From positions 60,578 to 124,577 of the forward strand of contig JANQKQ010000054.1 in assembly GCA_028281105.1 (NCBI GenBank): DNA of 64,000 bases, in the 5' to 3' direction. The notes beneath the pieces were generated by a model. That model was not told the origin of the DNA. It did no database searches and worked only from the letters and a program-made list of their open reading frames with translations. This document shows, piece by piece, positions 24,863 to 33,691 of the stretch (within the stretch, counting starts at the first letter, position 1; each line of letters opens with the position of its first letter). The stretch comes from Rhizobiaceae bacterium. GTDB lineage: Bacteria > Pseudomonadota > Alphaproteobacteria > Rhizobiales > Rhizobiaceae. Both the position numbers and the translations under genes were made by a program.

Positions 24863-25879
24863 TCACGCCGCCTTTGCCGTAAGCCGGTCGAATTCATCGC
24901 CCAGCGCACCGATGTCGCCGGGCTGCGGCCCGGCAATCAGCGCCAACGCGGTCTCGGCGCGATCGGCCGCCCTGCCCGACAATGGCGGTGCGGCGCCAGC
25001 GATCTGCATCATCTCGTCCATCTCGCCGTTGCAGTGAAGCACCACGTCACCACCGGCGGCGAAAAAAGCCTGTGCCCGCTCGCCAACACTGCCGGCCAGC
25101 GCGTTCATGGATATGTCGTCGCTCATCAGCAGGCCGTCAAAGCCGATTTCGCCGCGAATGATCTCATCCACGACTTTTTTCGAGGTGGTGGCGGGATGTC
25201 CGGCATCGATTTGCGAATAGACCACATGGGTGGTCATGCCCAAAGGCAGATGGGCGAGCGCGCGGAATGGTGTGAAGTCGGTCGCGGACAAGGTATTGCG
25301 ATCGACCTCGACCACCGGCAGATGGTGATGGGAATCGACGAGCGCCCGACCCAGGCCCGGCATATGCTTGATGACCGGCAGCACGCCGCCGGCAACAAGC
25401 CCCTCCGCCGCCGCGCGGCCCAGTTCGGCAACCGCTTCGACATCGTCGCCATAGGCGCGGTCGCCAAGCGCCTGGTGGGCGTCCGTAGCCAGTACGTCGA
25501 GCACCGGCAGGCAGTTGATCGTGATGCCCAGCGCGCTCAGATCGGCCGCATGCAACCGCGACATCAGCCAGGCGGCGCGGCGGCCGGCCTGTCCATCGCG
25601 CGCATGGATCCTGCCAATCGTGGCGGCGGGCGGGTATTCGCGCCACAACGGAGGACGCAAGCGCTGCACCCGGCCGCCCTCCTGATCGATCAGCACCGGC
25701 GCATTGGGATCGTCCATGGCCGAGCGGAAACCGGCGACCAGCTTGCGAACCTGGTCAGGGTCCTCGATGTTGCGGGCAAACAGGATCAGCCCCCACGGCC
25801 GGGTCTCGGCGAAAAACCGTTCCTCGGCCTGGGAAAGCGCCAGCCCCTCACAGCCGGATATGAACGCTCGACGGGTCAT
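24863..25879 (-). CDS. nagZ: beta-N-acetylhexosaminidase NagZ (GH3)
   Basis: A 338-residue cytosolic GH3 glycosidase that removes GlcNAc from anhydro-muropeptides in cell-wall recycling. Seen are LILFARNIEDPDQV, LIDQEGGRVQRLRPP, the KHMPGLGRALVDSHHHLP block (catalytic His/Asp dyad region) and LLMSDDISMNAL with the nucleophile Asp. Length is normal. It is the first gene of the scpA-scpB run; the SPOR-domain gene usual upstream in rhizobia is replaced here by a cation antiporter gene. Confidence 0.96.
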   Translation of the reverse strand: MTRRAFISGCEGLALSQAEERFFAETRPWGLILFARNIEDPDQVRKLVAGFRSAMDDPNAPVLIDQEGGRVQRLRPPLWREYPPAATIGRIHARDGQAGRRAAWLMSRLHAADLSALGITINCLPVLDVLATDAHQALGDRAYGDDVEAVAELGRAAAEGLVAGGVLPVIKHMPGLGRALVDSHHHLPVVEVDRNTLSATDFTPFRALAHLPLGMTTHVVYSQIDAGHPATTSKKVVDEIIRGEIGFDGLLMSDDISMNALAGSVGERAQAFFAAGGDVVLHCNGEMDEMMQIAGAAPPLSGRAADRAETALALIAGPQPGDIGALGDEFDRLTAKAA

Positions 25880-25922
25880 GATTCGATAATGGTAACAGCC
25901 GTTCCAGCGCGGTCAAAGCCGA

Positions 25923-27419
25923 TCAGCGTTGCGGGGAATCGATTTCCCCTGCCCTTCCCGACCCATTGGTGGCTTCGGGCGCAGGCGGCTGGTCGGCACC
26001 GACCGTGCCGTCCTCGCTGCTCCCAGGTTCGGTGTCTGATGCCGGTTCTTCCGTACCTGTCGGTTCGATTGATTGCTCCTCGGTCTCGGCGGCAGCGGCG
26101 CGGCGGCGCGCGATGGCGGCGCGGGCCACGCGCAGCCGAACTCTGGCGCGATGGGCCGCCATGCCCAGCGCGGTGCGGCCGCGCTCGACCTGCTCCAGTT
26201 CGGTGGAATAGGCTTCCGCCAGCGCCGCGCGATAGTTGGGATAGGCTTCGGTGGCGATCTCGTCCATCCGCTTCATCACCGACATCCAGGCCGGCGAGAC
26301 GATGAGCGAAACCGCGGTGACCGTGATCGCCAGCAGGTACAGATCGCCGCCCAAAGCGCCCGACGCCAGACCCGCCGCCGCCAGCACGAAGGAGAACTCG
26401 CCGATCTGCGCCATCGACAGTCCGGCGAACAGGGCATCGTCGCGGCTTGCGCCGGTTATCCGCAGCAGGAAGACGTTGAGCAGGGTTTTGGCGGCGATGA
26501 CGGCAAGCGAAGCGGCGCATACCAGCGCCAGATTGCTCCACACGAAGGCGAGATCGATGAGCAGCCCGATCGAAAGAAAGAACGCCACCAGCAGCACGCT
26601 CTGCACCGGTTCGATCACCGGCACCACCGAGTTGCGCAGGGTGGAGTTGCCGACGATCAGCCCGGCGACGAAGGCGCCGTAGACCGGAGACAGGCCCACC
26701 GCGCCGCTCAACGCGGCCGCGGCGAAACACCAGCCCAACGAACCCAGCGCCAGGATCTCGGTATTGTTCTCTATCGCGGCGGCGAACGGTATCTTCAGCT
26801 TGCCGCGCCGGCCAAGCCACCACAGCAGGAAGCCGAGAATGCCGACGGCCACCAAAACCTTGAACATCAGGCCGGCCATCGACACGGTTTCGCCGCCCAG
26901 CGCGCCGATGATGATCAGCATCGGCACCACCGCTATGTCCTGGGCGATCAGCACACCGACGGCTATGCGGCCGGGCTCGCCGCGCAATACGCCGAGATTG
27001 TCGAGCACCTTCATCGCTACTACGGTGGAGGAAATCGCGATGATGAAGGCCAGAATGATGCCCTCGGCGACGCTGGCGCCGGATATCGCGGATATCGCCA
27101 GCCCGATCGCCAACGCCGCCAGCAACTGGCCGGCCGCAACCGGCACCGCCTGGCGGATCGAGTAGACAAAGGCTTTGAGCGAGATTTCCGTCCCGATGAA
27201 GAACAGCAGCATCAGCACGCCCAGTTCGGCCAGCGTGGTGATGTTCTGGGACGAGGAAATAAGCCCGAGCCCCGTCGGCCCCATCAAAACGCCGGCCAGG
27301 ATGAAACCCACCAGCGGCGGCTGCTTCATCCGCATCAGCCCGAGCCCGAACAGCACGGCAACCATGATGACGACGGCAATGTCGGTCAAAATGGCCTGGG
27401 AGTGTTCGAGATCGTTCAT
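25923..27419 (-). CDS. CPA2-family cation:proton antiporter, KefB-like
   Basis: A 498-residue membrane protein with about 12 helices of the Na+/H+ exchanger fold (MMLFFIGTEIS-like GVLMLLFFIGTEISLKAFV block, and the discontinuous-helix region around VGVLIAQDIAVVPMLI). That places it with the KefB/KefC/GerN CPA2 group. It lacks the C-terminal TrkA-N nucleotide-binding domain of KefB/C; instead it ends in about 100 residues of charged, Arg-then-Glu/Thr-rich hydrophilic tail. Potassium or sodium for proton exchange is inferred. The ATG at 27419 begins MNDLEHSQ. Confidence 0.9.
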   Translation of the reverse strand: MNDLEHSQAILTDIAVVIMVAVLFGLGLMRMKQPPLVGFILAGVLMGPTGLGLISSSQNITTLAELGVLMLLFFIGTEISLKAFVYSIRQAVPVAAGQLLAALAIGLAISAISGASVAEGIILAFIIAISSTVVAMKVLDNLGVLRGEPGRIAVGVLIAQDIAVVPMLIIIGALGGETVSMAGLMFKVLVAVGILGFLLWWLGRRGKLKIPFAAAIENNTEILALGSLGWCFAAAALSGAVGLSPVYGAFVAGLIVGNSTLRNSVVPVIEPVQSVLLVAFFLSIGLLIDLAFVWSNLALVCAASLAVIAAKTLLNVFLLRITGASRDDALFAGLSMAQIGEFSFVLAAAGLASGALGGDLYLLAITVTAVSLIVSPAWMSVMKRMDEIATEAYPNYRAALAEAYSTELEQVERGRTALGMAAHRARVRLRVARAAIARRRAAAAETEEQSIEPTGTEEPASDTEPGSSEDGTVGADQPPAPEATNGSGRAGEIDSPQR

Positions 27420-27765
27420 TGAGGCCGGGTTTTCGAGCGTGAGGGCCGATGCGTTTTACACCGTTGCGCACCCTGTGTATGGCCACGGTCCTTCGCCGCC
27501 AACGGTGGCGAAAATACAACCGATTCGGCGGATTTCGCCTATTTTTTCAAATATTTTGACTATCAACCCATCGCGATGGCGCGCGAGGCGCCGGCTCATG
27601 TGATGGGACCATGGTTCGCGGCGCGGCGGGCCAATTGAAAGTGGGGCTCAAAAACGCCTTCTGATTTGCCGCCAACGTGCTTAACTGCCCAAGGACGAGG
27701 CGGCCATTGGTGGGGAGCGGCCGCCGCGCTCGCGGGTCATGGATTGAGGTGCGGTGGAAACGAAC
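27420..27765. other. divergent intergenic region between antiporter gene and recQ
   Basis: These 346 bases separate two divergent genes and must hold promoters for both. A short AT-rich patch lies near 27540-27565 with a small hairpin (GGCG-gattt-CGCC) followed by TATTTTTT at about 27528-27547, which looks terminator-like on the plus strand although no plus-strand gene precedes it. No open frame with credible content is seen. Confidence 0.5.
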
Positions 27766-29601
27766 ATGTCAGGTGAGGAACCTTCCCGCGCCAGCCGCGA
27801 TGGCAGCGCACGGCCTGATCCGGATGCAGTACTGTCGTCGGTTTTCGGCTACGATGCGTTTCGCGGCAGGCAGCGGCAGATCATCGACGCGGTCATGGGC
27901 GGCCAAAGCGCGCTGGTTCTGATGCCCACCGGCGCCGGCAAGTCGCTTTGCTATCAGATTCCGGCCATGTGCCTGGACGGCACGGGCATCGTCGTCTCGC
28001 CACTGATCGCGCTGATGCAGGACCAGGTCGCGGGTCTGCGCGAGCTGGGCGTCAACGCGGCCGCCCTGCATTCGGCGCTGGATTCGGGCCAGATGCGCGA
28101 CACGCTTGACGCCCTGGATGCGGGCCGGCTCGATCTGCTCTACCTGGCCCCGGAACGGCTGATGGACGAGGCGTTCCTGAGCCGGCTGGACCAGGTCCGC
28201 CTGGCCCTGTTCGCCATCGATGAGGCCCATTGCATCTCGGCCTGGGGCCACGATTTCCGTCCCGAATACCGACAATTGGCCACGCTGCGCACGCGCTATG
28301 CCCACGTGCCGTGTCTGGCGGTCACCGCTACGGCCGACGCGCCGACACGCTCCGACATCGTGGAGCGGCTTGATCTGGAGGCGCTCTACAGCGGCGGGTT
28401 CGACCGGCCCAACATCTTCTACGAAGTCGGCATCAAGGACAGCCCGCGCGCCCAATTGCTGCGGTTCCTTCAAACGCGCGAAGCGGGCGAAAGCGGCATC
28501 GTCTACTGCCTGTCGCGGCGCAAGGTGGAGGAGACGGCCGGGTGGCTGGCGGACCAGGGCTATCACGCCCTGCCCTATCACGCCTCGCTGCCGGCCGACG
28601 TGCGCGAGCGCAACCAGCAGACGTTCACCCGCGAGGAAGGGGTCATCGTCGTCGCCACCATCGCCTTCGGCATGGGCATCAACAAGCCCGACGTGCGCTT
28701 CGTCGTGCATATGGACCTGCCCAAGAACGTCGAGGCCTACTATCAGGAGACCGGGCGCGCGGGCCGCGACGGCCTGCCCTCGGTCGCCTGGATGGTCTAC
28801 GGCCTGCAGGACGTCACCCTGCAGCGGCAGATGATCGAAAGCGGCGAGACCCCCGGCGAGCAGAAGCGCACCTTCCACCACAAGCTCAACGCGCTGCTGG
28901 GCTATTGCGAGTCCACTACCTGCCGCCGCCAGGTGCTGCTCAGGTATTTCGGCGACGCCTGCGAGCCCTGCGGCAACTGCGACGTGTGCGTCAATCCGCC
29001 GGCCACCATCGACGGCACGGTTCCCGCCCAGAAGATCCTGTCATGCGTCTATCGGACCGGGCAGAAGTTCGGCGCCGCCCATGTGATCGACGTGCTGCTG
29101 GGCGCGGATACCGAGAAAATCCGCAACTTCGGCCACCAGGCCGTCAGCACCTATGGCATCGGCGCCGAACACACCAAAAAGGAATGGCAGAGCCTGGTGC
29201 GTCAGCTCGTTGCGTGCAATTTCCTGGCGGTCGACATGGCGGGCTTCGGCGGGCTGAAGCTCACCGGCGAAGGTATCGCTTTTCTCAAGGACAAACGCGC
29301 GATCGACCTGCGCCTCGACCCGAAACAAACCGGCTCGTCGTCAAGCCGGGCGCGAAAGCCGGACCCTGCGGCCACCCTGGACACCGAAGAGGACAAGGCG
29401 CTGTTCGCCGAACTCAAGGCCTTGCGAATGTCGATCGCCAAGGCCGGCAACGTGCCGCCTTACGTAGTGTTCCACGACAAGACCCTGATCGACATGGCGG
29501 TCAAGAGGCCGAGGACCCTCGAGGAGATGGCGGAAATCCACGGGGTCGGGCAATCCAAGCTCGATAAATACGGCGCGGCCTTCCTGGAGTGCATCGGCTG
29601 A
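27766..29601 (+). CDS. recQ: ATP-dependent DNA helicase RecQ
   Basis: A 611-residue RecQ helicase for recombination and replication-fork repair. In order: motif 0 FGYDAFRGRQRQII, Walker A TGAGKSLCYQIP, DEAH box with IDEAHCISAWGHDFRPEY, motif VI QETGRAGRDG, the RecQ zinc-binding Cys set (CESTTCRRQ...CEPCGNCDVC), the winged helix, and an HRDC domain from about residue 535. A GTG four codons upstream is an alternative start; I prefer ATG 27766. The gene is monocistronic. Confidence 0.97.
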   Translation: MSGEEPSRASRDGSARPDPDAVLSSVFGYDAFRGRQRQIIDAVMGGQSALVLMPTGAGKSLCYQIPAMCLDGTGIVVSPLIALMQDQVAGLRELGVNAAALHSALDSGQMRDTLDALDAGRLDLLYLAPERLMDEAFLSRLDQVRLALFAIDEAHCISAWGHDFRPEYRQLATLRTRYAHVPCLAVTATADAPTRSDIVERLDLEALYSGGFDRPNIFYEVGIKDSPRAQLLRFLQTREAGESGIVYCLSRRKVEETAGWLADQGYHALPYHASLPADVRERNQQTFTREEGVIVVATIAFGMGINKPDVRFVVHMDLPKNVEAYYQETGRAGRDGLPSVAWMVYGLQDVTLQRQMIESGETPGEQKRTFHHKLNALLGYCESTTCRRQVLLRYFGDACEPCGNCDVCVNPPATIDGTVPAQKILSCVYRTGQKFGAAHVIDVLLGADTEKIRNFGHQAVSTYGIGAEHTKKEWQSLVRQLVACNFLAVDMAGFGGLKLTGEGIAFLKDKRAIDLRLDPKQTGSSSSRARKPDPAATLDTEEDKALFAELKALRMSIAKAGNVPPYVVFHDKTLIDMAVKRPRTLEEMAEIHGVGQSKLDKYGAAFLECIG

Positions 29602-29855
29602 TGGGGCGGTCGTTCGCGTGCGGCAGGCTCCCGGCGCGTCAGTTCAACGGGGTTGGTGGTGCGTTACGAGGGGCAAACTCGAACCCGGAGGGTTCGCAAG
29701 CGCGACCGCGCGCCGGCCGGTCAGGCCGCCTCATCGGAGGCCCGAGCGAAGCGAGGAACAGCCGCGAGATAAATCAAAAGGCGAAGCTTTCAGGCTCTCG
29801 ACGTTTCTTCGAAACGCCTGCCGCTGCGAAGCCGCACCTTTTGACGGATTGAGAA

Positions 29856-29878
29856 GACACTTTGCTTCGCAAAGTGTC
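29856..29878 (-). terminator. hairpin just downstream of tRNA-Asn
   Basis: A perfect 10-bp stem (GACACTTTGC / GCAAAGTGTC) with a 3-base loop lies 2 bases past the CCA end of the minus-strand tRNA gene. No strong T-run follows, so it may be a terminator or a processing-linked structure. Confidence 0.45.
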
Positions 29879-29880
29879 GG

Positions 29881-29955
29881 TGGCTCCCCGGGTCGGATTC
29901 GAACCAACGACCAACCGGTTAACAGCCGGTTGCTCTACCGCTGAGCTACCGGGGA
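29881..29955 (-). tRNA. tRNA-Asn (GTT anticodon)
   Basis: A 75-base cloverleaf on the minus strand. The acceptor pairs TCCCCGG with CCGGGGA, the D-arm has GCTCAGCGGTAGAGC, the anticodon loop reads CTGTTAA (GTT, Asn), the T-arm has GGTTCGAATCC, and GCCA is encoded at the 3' end. Confidence 0.97.
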
Positions 29956-30164
29956 AAAGGCCAACTCGGTAAGCGCCGCATATACCAAAGCCGCGCGCCG
30001 TTTGCCAAGTGGCCCGATGCGAGAAAATCCCCCTCGCGCCTTCGCACGCCGCGATGCTTCTTGGCATCGGCCACCGGCTTTGTTAAGGAGGCGGATATTG
30101 GCGGGCCCGATGACAGGTAGGGTCCGCGGCATGGGGCATCTGTCAACCAGATCAAGACCCTAAC

Positions 30165-30238
30165 GGCCTCGTGGCGGAGTGGTTACGCAGAGGATTGCAA
30201 ATCCTTTTATCCCGGTTCGATTCCGGGCGAGGCCTCCA
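30165..30238 (+). tRNA. tRNA-Cys (GCA anticodon)
   Basis: A 74-base cloverleaf. The acceptor pairs GGCCTCG with CGAGGCC, the D-arm lies around GCGGAGTGGTTACGC, the anticodon loop is ATTGCAAAT (GCA, Cys), the T-arm has GGTTCGATTCC, and TCCA ends the gene with encoded CCA. Confidence 0.97.
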
Positions 30239-30278
30239 CACCCGACCCTGCGGCGTATTCTTCCCGGCTCTTTGTTCC

Positions 30279-30362
30279 CGGCACCGGCCCGCTCCCCCTC
30301 CCAGCCACCCCTTGCGAGGATGCTGCCGTGGGGTGGCTGGGAGGGGGAGCGGGCCGGTGCCG
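30279..30362. repeat. perfect 33-bp inverted repeat with 18-base loop
   Basis: The arms 30279-30311 and 30330-30362 are exact reverse complements (33 of 33), GC-rich, with the loop TTGCGAGGATGCTGCCGT. The element lies between the 3' end of tRNA-Cys and the stop codon of the minus-strand cyclase gene (30369), so it could end transcription from both sides. No T-run flanks it, and its perfection over 33 bp is more than a terminator needs; a dispersed palindromic repeat is an alternative. Confidence 0.9.
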
Positions 30363-30368
30363 CCAAAC

Positions 30369-31595
30369 CTAAGCCGCCTTGGAAGCTCCGTTGAACGCGA
30401 ACAGCTCCTGCGGGTCCATCACGCCTTCAAGCTTGTGCTTGCCGACCGATTTCCAACGCTCCGGGTTGAGCTCGGCCAACGTCCTTCCGGCCAGCACCGT
30501 CTGTTGCAGCAGCTTGGTCATGCCCTCGATGCGGGCGACCTGATTGACGGTGGGCCCGATGATGGAGAACGACAGGCGCTCGGGAATGCCGATATTGCCG
30601 AACATCACCTTGCCCACATCCAGCCCGACGCCATAGTGGAAGCGCTCGGCGCCGGCGGCCGCACGCTCGGCGTTGACCTCCTTGACCCGTTCGAGCGTCT
30701 GGTCGAGGGCCTGATTGGCGTTGGCGGCGGCCTCCTTGAGGCTTTCCTCGCAATCGTACGGGAAAATGCCCAGCACCGCGTCGCCGATGAAGTCCAGCAC
30801 CTCGCCGCCATGATCGACGACCGAACTGGCGGTCGACTCGAAATAGCTGTTGAGCATGGAGAAATAGTCCTCCGCCGGCAACGTCTCGGCGAACGACGTC
30901 GAATCGCGCATGTCCGAATACCAGACCACCGCATTGGTGTCCTGGCCGTCGCCACGCCGGATCTGGCCGCTATAGACCCGTTCGCCTGCGCGCGCGCCCA
31001 GATAGGTCGAGGTGACGTTGCGTGAAATTCGGGTCTGGATCACGGTCTTGCAGGCAACCGCGAGCACACGCTGGATCTGCTGCAGCGCCATCAGGTCGTC
31101 TTGCGAAAAGCCGCTGCGCCGGTCGGTAGACCAGGTGACCAGGATGCCGCGTCCGCCCAGAACCTTGCCGGTGCCGGAGGCCGCCTGCTCGTAGAGCTGC
31201 GTCGCCATGACCAGGTAATCGGTGTAGCCCTCCTCCTTCAGTTCCTCCAGCATCTCGAAATCCAGGGTTTCGTTGGGGCCGGTCAGGCGGCGGCGGAAAA
31301 TCTCGATCTGGTTCTCCACCACGTGGGAAAGCGGGCTCGCCTTCCAGGCCTTGGTGTCGTTGTCCTGGTGCTCGAACTGGCCGAGCTCGGCGGGATCGCC
31401 CAGATTCCAACTGACGTTCTCCGCCTGGAACAAAGGATGCAGGGTCGGCCATATCAATCGGCCACGGCGGATCGGCACGCCGGCGGCGTGAAGCCGCTTG
31501 CACACGATCTCGAACATCTCGACGATGTCGGGATTGCCGAGCGCCTGGCCGAGAAGCCAGGTGCTGATCGAATCGATGAGTGGGTTCTGCGACAT
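30369..31595 (-). CDS. class III nucleotidyl cyclase with atypical purine-pocket residues
   Basis: A 408-residue soluble protein. The C-terminal half is a class III cyclase domain: metal Asp in YSDMRDSTS (D228), second metal Asp in FIGDAVLGIF (D272), and the transition-state Asn/Arg in VNQVAR (N351, R355). The two residues that normally select adenine, the Lys before F-I/M-G-D and the Asp of IGDTVN, are Asp268 and Pro348 here. The N-terminal 200 residues are an unrecognised helical/sensor-like domain. It is divergent from the cyaC gene. Start is uncertain: ATG 31595 is preferred, ATG 31655 would add 20 residues. Activity on ATP or GTP cannot be told. Confidence 0.85.
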   Translation of the reverse strand: MSQNPLIDSISTWLLGQALGNPDIVEMFEIVCKRLHAAGVPIRRGRLIWPTLHPLFQAENVSWNLGDPAELGQFEHQDNDTKAWKASPLSHVVENQIEIFRRRLTGPNETLDFEMLEELKEEGYTDYLVMATQLYEQAASGTGKVLGGRGILVTWSTDRRSGFSQDDLMALQQIQRVLAVACKTVIQTRISRNVTSTYLGARAGERVYSGQIRRGDGQDTNAVVWYSDMRDSTSFAETLPAEDYFSMLNSYFESTASSVVDHGGEVLDFIGDAVLGIFPYDCEESLKEAAANANQALDQTLERVKEVNAERAAAGAERFHYGVGLDVGKVMFGNIGIPERLSFSIIGPTVNQVARIEGMTKLLQQTVLAGRTLAELNPERWKSVGKHKLEGVMDPQELFAFNGASKAA

Positions 31596-31699
31596 GACAG
31601 CGTGTCCGGGTTGATCGCGGCGGCGCTCGAGTGCCGGCGCCGGCGCGGTCTCCATTATTTGAGTATCAGGCCGGCGATAATCAATGCTAAGCGTTGCTC

Positions 31700-33553
31700 A
31701 TGGCACAACTAGCTATCGACAGATCGACAGTGGCCGGGCGCGGCAGCCTTATCCAGCGGCTGCGGCTGATCAGCGGCCTGGTTCTGATGGTGTTCGCCAT
31801 CGGCCATTTCGCCAACCACATCCTGGGCAATTTCTCGCTTGAGGCGATGCAGGCTGCCCAGGTGTGGCGCGTTTGGCTCTGGGAGAACCTGCCGGCCCAA
31901 ATACTGCTATACGGATCGCTTGTTATACATGTGGCGTTGACCAGTTGGAAGTTCATCCAACGGCGCACGTTCAAGCTGCCGGCATGGGAATGGGCCCAGA
32001 TCGTACTGGGAGCTGCGATTCCGTACTGGCTGGCCGTCCACATCGTAGCCACCAGGATGACCGAGAGACGCCTTGGCATACCGGTCGACTATGCGCTTGA
32101 ACTAACCCTGTTGTGGCCAGGTGCTGCGATAACCCAGACGGCGTTGTTGTTCATCGTCTGGGCGCACGGCTGCATCGGCATTCATTTCTGGCTGCGCCTG
32201 CGACCATGGTACGAGCGCTGGTTCACCGCCTTTGCCGCGGCGGCGTTCGCGGTGCCGCTGCTGGCGACCACCGGCTGGATTTCCGCGGCGCGGCAGTTGC
32301 GAGCCGCCGCGCTGGCCGCCCCGGACGCAGTGAGCCAGCCTGGCGAGGCGCCGACGCCGGCCGAGTACATGGAAGTGGCCAGTTTTGTCATCCAGGAGAT
32401 GACGGCGCCCGCGATCGCTTCCCAGCAGGCGGTGATTGCATTTGCGATCGCCGTGGCGCTGGCGCTGGGGCTGCGACAGATCGTTACCCGGCTGCACAAG
32501 CGCATCCGGGTCGACTATGGCGATGGCCAACTCATCACCACGTCACCCGGCAACACCCTGCTGGAAATCTCGCGCCAGGCCGGCATCCCGCATATGTCGG
32601 TGTGCGGCGGGCGCGCGCGCTGCTCGACCTGCCGAACACTCATCCTCGACGGCGACGATGCGCTGACACAGCCCACGGAGGCCGAAACCAATCTTCTGAG
32701 CAAGCTCAACGCCGATGCGGACATCCGGCTGGCCTGCCAGGCGCGTGCGCGCGGCAATGTTTCGATCCGGCCGCTGGTCCAGCCGCAACAACAGGCCGTC
32801 ACAATCCGCGCCGGTGATCCGCTGGGCTGGGGCGTGGAGCGCAAGATCGCCGTTCTGTTTCTCGACATTCGCGGGTTTTCGCGCATATCGGAGCGCAGCC
32901 TGCCCTATGACGTGGTTTTCATCCTCAACAGCTTCTTTGGCGAGGCGGCTACGGCGGTCGAGACCCACAATGGCTACGTGGACAAGTTCATGGGCGACGG
33001 GATGATGGCGCTGTTCGGCCTCGACTCGTCCGAGGTAGAGGCCAGCCGGGACGCCATTCGCGCGGCGATCGAATGCGACACGGCCACCAGTCGGGTCAGC
33101 CGCATCCTCACCCAGCATCTGGACGAGCCGATCCGCATCGGCGTCGGCGTTCATGTGGGCGATGCCGTTGTCGGTCGCATCGGCCGCACCTCCGACCAAC
33201 GCCAGCCGTCGCGACTGACCGCGATCGGCGATTCGGTCAACATCGCCTCGCGCCTGGAACAGGCGACCAAAGAGCTTGGCACCAGCCTGGTCATCTCCGA
33301 ACAGACGATGGCGGCGGCCGGCATCACCGAAGCGGCCCGCTTCGGCGATCGATCCTCGATCACCGTGCGCAACATCTCCAAGCCGATAGACATCGTCGCC
33401 ATCCGCGATCCGGCCGCGTTGGAGGAGGCACTGGCAGACCAGACGCCGGCCGGCAAGGCAGCGAAAAAGAAGAGCGCCTGGGCGAAACGGGCCGCCGCCG
33501 GTGAAAAAAGCTCGAAACCGCGTGCAGGAAAGCGCGGGGCGACGCGGAACTAG
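31700..33553 (+). CDS. cyaC: CyaC-type redox-sensing adenylate cyclase (heme b anchor, ferredoxin, cyclase)
   Basis: A 617-residue three-part protein. Residues 1-265 hold about six membrane helices with His at 36, 40, 77, 114, 156 and 162, like the diheme-b anchor of succinate:quinone oxidoreductases. Residues 268-360 are a [2Fe-2S] ferredoxin domain with C302, C308, C311 and C346. Residues 380-570 are a class III cyclase with metal Asp389 and Asp433, Lys429 and the IGDSVNIASRLE block, all as expected for ATP. The same architecture is known in Sinorhizobium meliloti CyaC, which senses the quinone pool. ATG 31700 is chosen over a TTG two codons earlier. A Lys/Ala tail ends the protein. Confidence 0.93.
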   Translation: MAQLAIDRSTVAGRGSLIQRLRLISGLVLMVFAIGHFANHILGNFSLEAMQAAQVWRVWLWENLPAQILLYGSLVIHVALTSWKFIQRRTFKLPAWEWAQIVLGAAIPYWLAVHIVATRMTERRLGIPVDYALELTLLWPGAAITQTALLFIVWAHGCIGIHFWLRLRPWYERWFTAFAAAAFAVPLLATTGWISAARQLRAAALAAPDAVSQPGEAPTPAEYMEVASFVIQEMTAPAIASQQAVIAFAIAVALALGLRQIVTRLHKRIRVDYGDGQLITTSPGNTLLEISRQAGIPHMSVCGGRARCSTCRTLILDGDDALTQPTEAETNLLSKLNADADIRLACQARARGNVSIRPLVQPQQQAVTIRAGDPLGWGVERKIAVLFLDIRGFSRISERSLPYDVVFILNSFFGEAATAVETHNGYVDKFMGDGMMALFGLDSSEVEASRDAIRAAIECDTATSRVSRILTQHLDEPIRIGVGVHVGDAVVGRIGRTSDQRQPSRLTAIGDSVNIASRLEQATKELGTSLVISEQTMAAAGITEAARFGDRSSITVRNISKPIDIVAIRDPAALEEALADQTPAGKAAKKKSAWAKRAAAGEKSSKPRAGKRGATRN

Positions 33554-33691
33554 GCCGAACAACGGCGCCGCCACATTGGGGCTATACAGCAAATAAATCC
33601 CTGCTATCCTTTTGCCGGGCGCGCATCCCGTGCGGTTGCCGCAATCCGTGGCCGGTGGCGGCAGACAGATAGGTTTTAGAGTGGTGCCGGC

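Noticed and set aside
24812..26305. 497-codon plus-strand frame opposite nagZ
   Set aside because: Low-quality composition and complete overlap with nagZ and the antiporter gene.
25876..27519. Long open frames overlapping the antiporter gene, including a 449-codon plus-strand frame at 26073-27422 and a minus-strand frame shifted by one base
   Set aside because: Their translations are Arg/Gln/His-rich without domains and they are mirror images of a clear membrane protein; high GC keeps such frames open.
29602..29880. Possible small genes or a mobile-element remnant between recQ and tRNA-Asn
   Set aside because: Short frames on both strands have Arg-rich random-looking products. No inverted repeat pair, transposase motif or att-like duplication of the tRNA end could be found; only the hairpin at 29856-29878 stands out.
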